Shown here: positions 39,114 to 42,782 of the stretch, in pieces | Position numbering within the stretch: position 1 is the stretch's first letter | How the letters are laid out: every line of letters begins with the position of its first letter | Virus record (IMG/VR): IMGVR_UViG_3300028773_000013 | Coordinates: 1 to 42,782 of that record | Origin: a virus | DNA length: 42,782 bases | Strand: one strand, 5' to 3' | Translations under genes and position numbers: made by a program | Notes under the pieces: model-generated | What the model saw: only the letters and a program-made list of their open reading frames with translations | The model's database searches: none | Told to the model about the DNA's origin: nothing

Positions 39114-39432
39114 TCTCGTTCCTCTTGGCCCGTAGCGTATCGAGGAAGCTGTTGATAGCTGCCTGCGCCTCCAGGTCCACATCGTTAGGTCGGGCTACAC
39201 CGTCGTCACCGCTTGCGGTGTCTGTCCAGCGTATTCCTTTGCCATCGATAAAAGAGAGGATGATCTTTGTAAGAAGGTCCGTCTCGGCTTCGGTCTCCGC
39301 ATCAAGCAGTTGGGAGGCGAATGAGCCGAGCAGCGCACGATTCGGAGAAAGTTTTTCGTTATTCAGAATCTTCGTCAGAATCCGCTGGTGTTCCTTTTTT
39401 CTTTTCATAGATAATTTCGTAAGGTAATGCAC
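39088..39432 (-). CDS. Hypothetical protein, 114 aa
   Basis: MHYLTKLSMKRKKEHQRILT then KILNNEKLSPNRALLGSFAS, with LLDAETEAETDLLTKIILSF and later NDVDLEAQAAINSFLDTLRA. The protein is mainly helical. It starts with GTG at 39432 (GGATA nearby) or ATG at 39408 and overlaps the JAMM gene by 74 or 50 nt. No family is recognised. The strong overlap with its neighbours is odd and suggests tight coupling. Confidence 0.55.
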   Translation of the reverse strand: MHYLTKLSMKRKKEHQRILTKILNNEKLSPNRALLGSFASQLLDAETEAETDLLTKIILSFIDGKGIRWTDTASGDDGVARPNDVDLEAQAAINSFLDTLRAKRNENVAAANPA

Positions 39433-39817
39433 TATCCATCGACCAAAACCGCGCCCGAGTCTTGCGCCCTTGCGTGGAAACTATCCCACAGATGCGGTGC
39501 ATATCTCGAATGCAAATATTGTAATCGGTGCCTGAAAGCACGGCGTCCCATTCGGGATGGCTGTGAATAAAGCCGATAATGCTCAACCCACGCTCCTCTG
39601 CGTCTAGTCGAACTTTTTCAAAATCAATTGTGTACCACTGAACGTGGCTTGGTGATTGGTCTGCGTATCGCGGTGGATAAGCGAAACTGTCGATCCGTAC
39701 TGAATGCGGACCAAGTACTTCGCCCACCAGGAATGCTTGAATCTCGTTTTTTGAATCACGAGAAAGCCGTCTGAAATGGTCGAGTTGGCCCTTCTTGAGC
39801 CGAACCTTATTTCGCAT
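39359..39817 (-). CDS. JAMM/MPN (JAB) metalloprotease-like protein, 152 aa
   Basis: The canonical JAMM motif E-x(n)-H-x-H-P-x6-S-x2-D is complete: E33, H85, H87, P88, S95, D98 (GFIHSHPEWDAVLSGTD). The N-terminus MRNKVRLKKGQLDHFRRLSR leads to the fold's first strand. I chose ATG 39817 because the domain begins there; a GTG at 39901 would add 28 residues but has no ribosome-binding support and crosses a stem TGCCGG/CCGGCA. Proteins of this family cut isopeptide or peptide bonds at a zinc ion. Here there is no tail NlpC domain. It may be a deubiquitinase-like enzyme or act in phage assembly; inferred. Confidence 0.8.
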   Translation of the reverse strand: MRNKVRLKKGQLDHFRRLSRDSKNEIQAFLVGEVLGPHSVRIDSFAYPPRYADQSPSHVQWYTIDFEKVRLDAEERGLSIIGFIHSHPEWDAVLSGTDYNICIRDMHRICGIVSTQGRKTRARFWSMDSALPYEIIYEKKKGTPADSDEDSE

Positions 39818-39919
39818 GGGGTTGGGTCTCTCGTTATTAGGGGCCGGATATTGCCGGGTATTTCCGGCATGTCTGCTACGGTTAGGTGTTGAAATCAACA
39901 CGGCAGAGCATTTGTAAAA

Positions 39920-40003
39920 GGTGGTCTACGTCGGATTTTCACCAGTAACCTCCTCGGTCCTGTGAAGGATATCGGGGCGCTCTCGTAGTTGAGCTACTAG
40001 ACC
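39920..40003 (-). other. tRNA-like element without a normal anticodon loop
   Basis: The minus strand has GGTCTA/TAGACC acceptor pairing (with ACC after it), a D-stem GCTC/GAGC and a T-arm-like ACTGG-TGAAAAT-CC. Between them, instead of a 7-nt anticodon loop, there is a long arm CCcCG...TCCT-TCAC-AGGA...CGaGG. No anticodon can be assigned. It could be a decayed tRNA or a tRNA mimic. It lies upstream of the JAMM gene and downstream of tRNA-Asn. Confidence 0.45.
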
Positions 40004-40162
40004 ATAAATATAAAGTTTGCGGAGGTCTGTTCTTCACCCGGCTAAGTTTGGTAGCCCGACCTTCCGACTTGGGTGTTGTCTGTGCTTTGTGACAGCGCAA
40101 ATAGAGTCGTGTTGCTCGGGTTCTGGGTTGCGTCCCTCCCCTACCTTGTCACAAACTTGATG
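40004..40162 (-). other. Non-coding stretch between tRNA-Asn and tRNA-like element
   Basis: The region has no convincing frame. A 9-bp inverted repeat TTTGTGACA (40086-40094) and TGTCACAAA (40147-40155) spans a 52-nt loop, and GGCTA-CCAAACT-TAGCC forms a small hairpin inside the 3' part. It could hold processing signals for the tRNA transcript, which would need to be cut between tRNA-Asn and the following genes. Confidence 0.4.
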
Positions 40163-40237
40163 TGGCTGGCTCGCTAGGTCTCGAACCTAGAACCGTTCGG
40201 TTAACAGCCGAATGCTCTGCCGTTGAGCTACAAGCCA
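40163..40237 (-). tRNA. tRNA-Asn (GUU anticodon)
   Basis: A 75-nt cloverleaf on the minus strand: acceptor TGGCTTG/CGAGCCA, D-arm GCTC-AACGGCA-GAGC, anticodon arm TTCGG-CTGTTAA-CCGAA (anticodon GTT), 5-nt variable loop, T-arm CTAGG-TTCGAGA-CCTAG, discriminator G and encoded CCA. G at the discriminator is what tRNA-Asn has. The gene follows the Ala-rich protein gene. Confidence 0.93.
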
Positions 40238-40274
40238 GTAAATGTCTGAGGGATAACGCGCCCCCTACGCGATC

Positions 40275-40820
40275 TTAGATCTTCTGTCCTGAACGTTTGT
40301 TGAAGTCCTCAAGACGCGCTTCGACAGCGGCGATACGGGCTTCAATAGCAGCTACGTCACCGGTCTTAGCGGTAGCGTTGAGGTCTACTTCTACGGCCTT
40401 TACGGGAGATGCTACGGCTGTCTCGACCTTAGTCACGTCCGCTTTGGCGTCGGTCTCAACGGTAGTGGCGTCGGCCTTAGCTGCTGTTGCGGTGTGATGG
40501 AAGGCGTTCTCTACGGCCTGAATGCCTTTGTGGGCCTCATTCTCGACGAAGTGAGCGGCTTTAGCTGCCAAGGACTCGTGAGTGTTACCAGCAGAGGGGG
40601 CAGCGGAACTTGGGACGGTGGCCGAGGCTACAGTAGAGGCTGTCTTTGCAACAGATGCGGCGGTTGCAGCAGGGATTGTGTGGGCGGACGCGGCGCGCTG
40701 TCTAGCTGCTATCAGACTTGCGTGAGCTGTAGGATCTACAGCATGGGCTACGAACGGCTTGGTGGCTGCGTGCTCGGCGTGCCCAACGGCAGGCGTATTA
40801 GTTACGGGGGTATCGCTCAT
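40275..40820 (-). CDS. Ala-rich helical protein with C-terminal coiled coil, 181 aa
   Basis: The sequence is very rich in Ala, Thr, Val and His: MSDTPVTNTPAVGHAEHAAT, TAASVAKTASTVASATVPSS, HFVENEAHKGIQAVENAFHH. Residues about 110-145 have an 11-residue-like repeat (ADATTVETDAKADVTKVET) that resembles apolipoprotein-like helices. The end is a coiled coil (AAIEARIAAVEARLEDFNKR). It may bind membranes or the nucleoid. Its strong promoter and triple ribosome-binding motif suggest high expression. No homolog is recognised. Confidence 0.65.
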   Translation of the reverse strand: MSDTPVTNTPAVGHAEHAATKPFVAHAVDPTAHASLIAARQRAASAHTIPAATAASVAKTASTVASATVPSSAAPSAGNTHESLAAKAAHFVENEAHKGIQAVENAFHHTATAAKADATTVETDAKADVTKVETAVASPVKAVEVDLNATAKTGDVAAIEARIAAVEARLEDFNKRSGQKI

Positions 40821-40824
40821 GATG

Positions 40825-40850
40825 TCCTCTATAATCCTCTATATCCTCTC
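40825..40850 (-). promoter_or_regulatory. Three ribosome-binding-like motifs in a row
   Basis: On the minus strand AGAGGA occurs three times before the ATG (40820), spaced 10 and 9 bases apart. Only the last is placed to start translation. The other two could be ribosome standby sites or part of an mRNA-stabilising leader. Confidence 0.5.
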
Positions 40851-40863
40851 GAATGTTACCTTT

Positions 40864-40910
40864 GGGGGCGGGGCTATGGGGGAAACTATGCACCCAGCCT
40901 CACCGCCCCC
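40864..40910 (-). promoter_or_regulatory. GC-rich hairpin in leader of the Ala-rich protein gene
   Basis: The minus strand GGGGGCGG pairs with CCGCCCCC over a 31-nt loop, with a further GGCT/AGCC pairing inside. There is no U-run, so it is not a normal terminator. It could protect the mRNA's 5' end or pause RNA polymerase. Confidence 0.55.
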
Positions 40911-40984
40911 TGCGTAATAACGACTGGCAGGTAGTGCCTTGCGGCTACTAGGAGGAGGCCTGCTCAGTCTATCTCGTTCGATCT

Positions 40985-41021
40985 CTATACCTAGTATAGC
41001 ATGATTCTGGCCATTTGTCAA
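40985..41021 (-). promoter_or_regulatory. Strong sigma70 promoter with palindromic operator candidate
   Basis: TTGACA (41016-41021), 17-nt spacer and TATACT (40993-40998) on the minus strand, with TG before the -10. A perfect inverted repeat CTATAC-CTA-GTATAG (40985-40999) covers the -10 and the start. This is where a repressor dimer could bind. The transcript has a leader of about 165 nt. Confidence 0.8.
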
Positions 41022-41076
41022 GTGTTTGGCAATCAAAATGCTACAAAACCAGCGTAAACATTGTGTATATTTATTT

Positions 41077-41505
41077 TCATGCCATACATTCAATAGGTTT
41101 GGCGGGAGGTATATATACGAATCCTACAACCGGCGTTCTAAAAGCAGTAGGTAGTTCCTTCTTTTTCTCTCTGTTCATGCGCACCGGATCGAATCGGTGA
41201 ACCTTCTTATGACAGCTAAGGCATAGTGGAACTAAGTTCTGAGGGCAGTCGTGGCCTCCTCGCGATAAATAAACGATGTGGTGCCACTGATCGTACCCTT
41301 TCTTATCACAGCAATAGCATTTGATATAAGGGTTAGTGGCCGGTAGATGCTTGCGCTTGTAGTCCGCGTATCGTCCGCGCCGGAACTGTAAGGCCTGACC
41401 GGTCCACTCTCTGGGCGTACCTGCGCTTCCGTGTTTGCGCAGCCAGTCCAGTCGATCTTTGAGCTTTACTGAACTGTACTTCTTTTTGGGAAAACTTATC
41501 GCCAT
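41077..41505 (-). CDS. HNH endonuclease, 142 aa
   Basis: A CYCC pair (C63-C66), then YDQWHHIVYLSRGGHDCPQN (HH at 75-76, N90) and LVPLCLSCHKKVH (C95, C98, H99, H103) form the zinc-bound HNH fold, here in the WHH variant typical of phage HNH nucleases. The N-terminus is basic (MAISFPKKKYSSVKLKDRLD), likely DNA-binding. Some such enzymes help terminase cut DNA; others are free-standing homing endonucleases. It is far from TerL here (5 kb), so a selfish role is as likely. AGGA stands before the ATG. Confidence 0.85.
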   Translation of the reverse strand: MAISFPKKKYSSVKLKDRLDWLRKHGSAGTPREWTGQALQFRRGRYADYKRKHLPATNPYIKCYCCDKKGYDQWHHIVYLSRGGHDCPQNLVPLCLSCHKKVHRFDPVRMNREKKKELPTAFRTPVVGFVYIPPAKPIECMA

Positions 41506-41932
41506 TAGTCTATTCCTGCCCTAGGTACACAAGGGGCTTTCCTTCTGTGGTCTTCAGTATCCTGTTTCCTACCACCATCTTTGGTCATTGATTGACCGTG
41601 TGAAGGGGATAAGACATTGAACTGGCTTGTGCTATTGCTTGGCTCTGACGGAGGGTGACCTTCTGTTGCCCACTACGAAAGCTAGGGCACTGTATTTCAC
41701 TCTGCTGGTATTAGGCTTTACTGATAACCGTTCCCAAACCCCTGTATTACACGATGTTTTTATACAATACCATTTGTTGACCTGGACGTTTGCCCCTCGA
41801 AGCGAATGCAAGTTACTGCAAACATGAGAACATCTCACACCGGAGCCAGGAAAAACTGCTTTACGCAGAACATCGTTTTACATTGTCATACCGTACTGCT
41901 GTAGCTTTATCGAACAGACTGAAAGCTTGAGT
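41506..41932 (-). ncRNA. Long structured leader RNA upstream of the HNH gene
   Basis: No convincing gene lies in this 427-nt stretch between the promoter and the HNH gene. Its minus-strand transcript can form a three-way junction at 41781-41850: outer stem CCTGG/CCAGG, inner TGAGA/TCTCA and GTTTGC/GCAAAC. Other hairpins are GCCC/GGGC (CCCTA...TAGTGGG) and GGTCA-ATCAA-TGACC, and an 8-bp pair ACGATGTT/AACATCGT spans the junction (41751-41758 and 41869-41876). It might be a regulatory or stand-alone small RNA. Confidence 0.45.
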
Positions 41933-41966
41933 TCTTAGCTTATCACACCAGTACGGGTTTTGTCAA
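41891..41966 (-). promoter_or_regulatory. Promoter with inverted-repeat operator candidate
   Basis: TTGACA (41961-41966), 16-nt spacer and GATAAG (41939-41944) on the minus strand, with TG before the -10. CCGTACTG (41891-41898) and CAGTACGG (41949-41956) form an inverted pair, one arm in the spacer and the other about 40 bases downstream of the start. A regulator could bind both and loop the DNA. Confidence 0.7.
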
Positions 41967-41994
41967 CACCTTTTTTGAATTATTTTCACTTTAT

Positions 41995-42426
41995 TTAGCG
42001 ATGCTCTTTACTCAGGTCGTCGCACTCTTGGTTCATCTCTCGGTATACATGGTCGAAATGTACCGTAACCCCTTTAGCACGAATATTTATTAGCAACTCA
42101 TTGGCTAGAACGTAACCCTCGTAGTAGAGCTTATCTGAGGACGCACGCCACTTCCGGTTCATCACTTGGATGACGAGTTTGCTGTCCCCACGCACCTGAA
42201 GGAAGTCACCGCGATTGGCGACAGTCTCATACGCGATCAATCCTTTCGCCAGAGCGACGAACTCGGCCAGGTTATTAGACATACCCGGTCCGGTTCCTAT
42301 AACCCCATTACCTGTAGTGGGAGAGGCCGGATTAGAGATATCGCGCAAGACGAATCCGTACGCCGCCGTACCGCCTGGGTTCTTGGGACCGCAGCTCCCG
42401 TCGAAGTTGAGTGTGTAGTTTGCCAT
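41995..42426 (-). CDS. RNase H (RNase HI-type), 143 aa
   Basis: The catalytic DEDD set is in place: D9 (NFDGSCGPKNPGG), E55 (NNLAEFVALAKGL), D81 (QVRGDSKLVIQVMN) and D136/D137 (ECDDLSKEHR). The length is typical of the small RNase HI proteins. The enzyme removes RNA from RNA/DNA hybrids and primers during replication. It is the first leftward gene of the window and probably belongs to the early or replication set. There is no Shine-Dalgarno; a promoter lies six bases before the ATG, so the mRNA should be leaderless. Confidence 0.9.
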   Translation of the reverse strand: MANYTLNFDGSCGPKNPGGTAAYGFVLRDISNPASPTTGNGVIGTGPGMSNNLAEFVALAKGLIAYETVANRGDFLQVRGDSKLVIQVMNRKWRASSDKLYYEGYVLANELLINIRAKGVTVHFDHVYREMNQECDDLSKEHR

Positions 42427-42432
42427 TGAGAA

Positions 42433-42460
42433 ATACTAGCATACTTTTTCTAAATGGCAA
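42433..42460 (-). promoter_or_regulatory. Proximal promoter of RNase H (leaderless)
   Basis: TTGCCA, 16-nt spacer, TAGTAT on the minus strand with TG one base before the -10. Six bases separate the -10 from the ATG, the same distance as for the gene at 2080-2250. A hairpin GCAAC/GTTGC overlaps the -35. Confidence 0.65.
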
Positions 42461-42560
42461 CAAAAAAATAGTTGCGATTGTGTCCTGTATTGCACATCTT
42501 TATTTTTGAGCAACGTGTCTACTCATTTCAAAGAGGTGTCATCGTGCTGAAAAAAACCAT

Positions 42561-42588
42561 ACTATACACAGCAATGCTGCTATGTCAG
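42561..42588 (-). promoter_or_regulatory. Distal leftward promoter with palindrome in spacer
   Basis: CTGACA, 16-nt spacer, TATAGT on the minus strand. The spacer holds a perfect palindrome CAGCA-A-TGCTG (42569-42579). A run of seven T follows the -10 by four bases (minus strand). It could give a longer RNase H transcript under control of a regulator. Confidence 0.5.
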
Positions 42589-42647
42589 TCAATTATTCCC
42601 ATCACTCGTGTACGCTTTAACCACATTGCCGATGAGAGGTACTGCAT
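42585..42647 (-). CDS. Possible 20-aa leader peptide
   Basis: ATG 42647 follows a perfect AGGAGG by four bases. The frame reads MQYLSSAMWLKRTRVMGIID then stop, and ends in the -35 region of the distal promoter. The good ribosome-binding site is the only real evidence; no upstream leftward promoter is obvious. It may be a leader peptide or chance. Confidence 0.35.
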   Translation of the reverse strand: MQYLSSAMWLKRTRVMGIID

Positions 42648-42666
42648 AAGGCCTCCTAAAAACATC

Positions 42667-42695
42667 TTGACATGATTACTAACCTGTGGTAATCT
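42667..42695 (+). promoter_or_regulatory. Consensus sigma70 promoter, rightward
   Basis: TTGACA, 17-nt spacer and TAATCT on the plus strand. It is the only strong rightward promoter found and marks the divergence between leftward virion genes and the (mostly absent) rightward gene set. The start near 42702 is followed by GGAG before GTG 42750. Confidence 0.8.
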
Positions 42696-42749
42696 ATTCT
42701 TAGTCTCCCGAGACCGGGGCCGGTACAGTGGCGTCGTAGGAGATTTGAA

Positions 42750-42782
42750 GTGAAGGGTATTCTTGAACGAAGTACAAGCTCT
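42750..42782 (+). CDS. Start of a rightward gene (partial, runs off right edge)
   Basis: The frame GTG-AAG reads MKGILERSTSS and continues past the window. TAGGAG stands seven bases before the GTG. With the consensus promoter it makes the first gene of a divergent operon. Too little is visible to say what it encodes. Confidence 0.5.
   Translation, partial: MKGILERSTSS

Noticed and set aside
41632-41838. 68-codon minus-strand frame (and a 66-codon plus-strand frame) in the HNH leader
   Set aside because: No ribosome-binding site, unusual composition, and the region is better explained as structured RNA.
1-42782. CRISPR array, insertion sequence, integrase or attachment site
   Set aside because: No regularly spaced repeats, no transposase or recombinase motifs and no terminal repeats were seen.

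Overview
The window is a 42.8 kb piece of a tailed-phage genome, most likely a short-tailed (podovirus-like) lytic phage or a prophage-type relative. The evidence is a leftward, tightly packed virion operon: large terminase, portal, scaffold-like protein, N4-gp56-type major capsid protein, two related connector proteins, a tail-fibre cluster, a nozzle-like protein, three giant or low-complexity internal virion proteins, and a lysis cassette. There is no integrase, transposase, CRISPR array, rRNA or replication gene in view. The host cannot be named from the sequence. Sigma70-type promoters (TTGACA/TATAAT-like), Shine-Dalgarno sites, a phage-borne lytic domain and bacterial-type tRNAs point to a bacterium, and the ejection-protein layout fits a Gram-negative host.

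Layout, right to left (the direction of transcription). 42427-42782 is a control region: a rightward consensus promoter starts a gene that runs off the right edge, and two leftward promoters serve an RNase H gene. 41077-41966 holds a strong promoter, a long structured leader and an HNH endonuclease. 38175-41021 holds another strong promoter with a palindromic operator candidate, an Ala-rich protein, tRNA-Asn, a tRNA-like element, a JAMM-domain protein, several small genes (one a single-pass membrane protein) and tRNA-Pro. 36056-38137 holds a glycosyltransferase, a phosphatase-like protein and small proteins. 27320-36035 is the head module: TerL, a portal gene split by a 223-nt group I intron, a scaffold-like protein, the capsid protein followed by a terminator, and an Ig-like decoration candidate. 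18329-25333 carries connectors and fibres, 14918-18313 a nozzle-like protein, 5208-14470 tail and ejection proteins with an endonuclease VII-type gene inserted, and 4010-5122 lysis genes. 1-3952 holds a metallophosphoesterase, a run of very small overlapping genes, a nucleotide-hydrolase-like protein, another HNH-type gene and the start of a membrane protein that runs off the left edge.

The most notable element is the portal intron (33251-33473). The two portal halves are read in one frame only if exactly 223 nt are removed. That segment has a U.G splice-site pair, a P10 pairing, a GACUA/UAGUC P7 helix, a P8 hairpin, a terminal G and GNRA tetraloops. It has no room for a homing endonuclease, but three different free-standing HNH-type genes sit elsewhere in the window. 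Other signals worth attention are a repeated 50-60 residue module shared by the connector and nozzle proteins, a JAMM/phosphatase/glycosyltransferase accessory group, a HELTH zinc-protease motif in an ejection protein, and promoters placed so close to start codons that the mRNAs should be leaderless.
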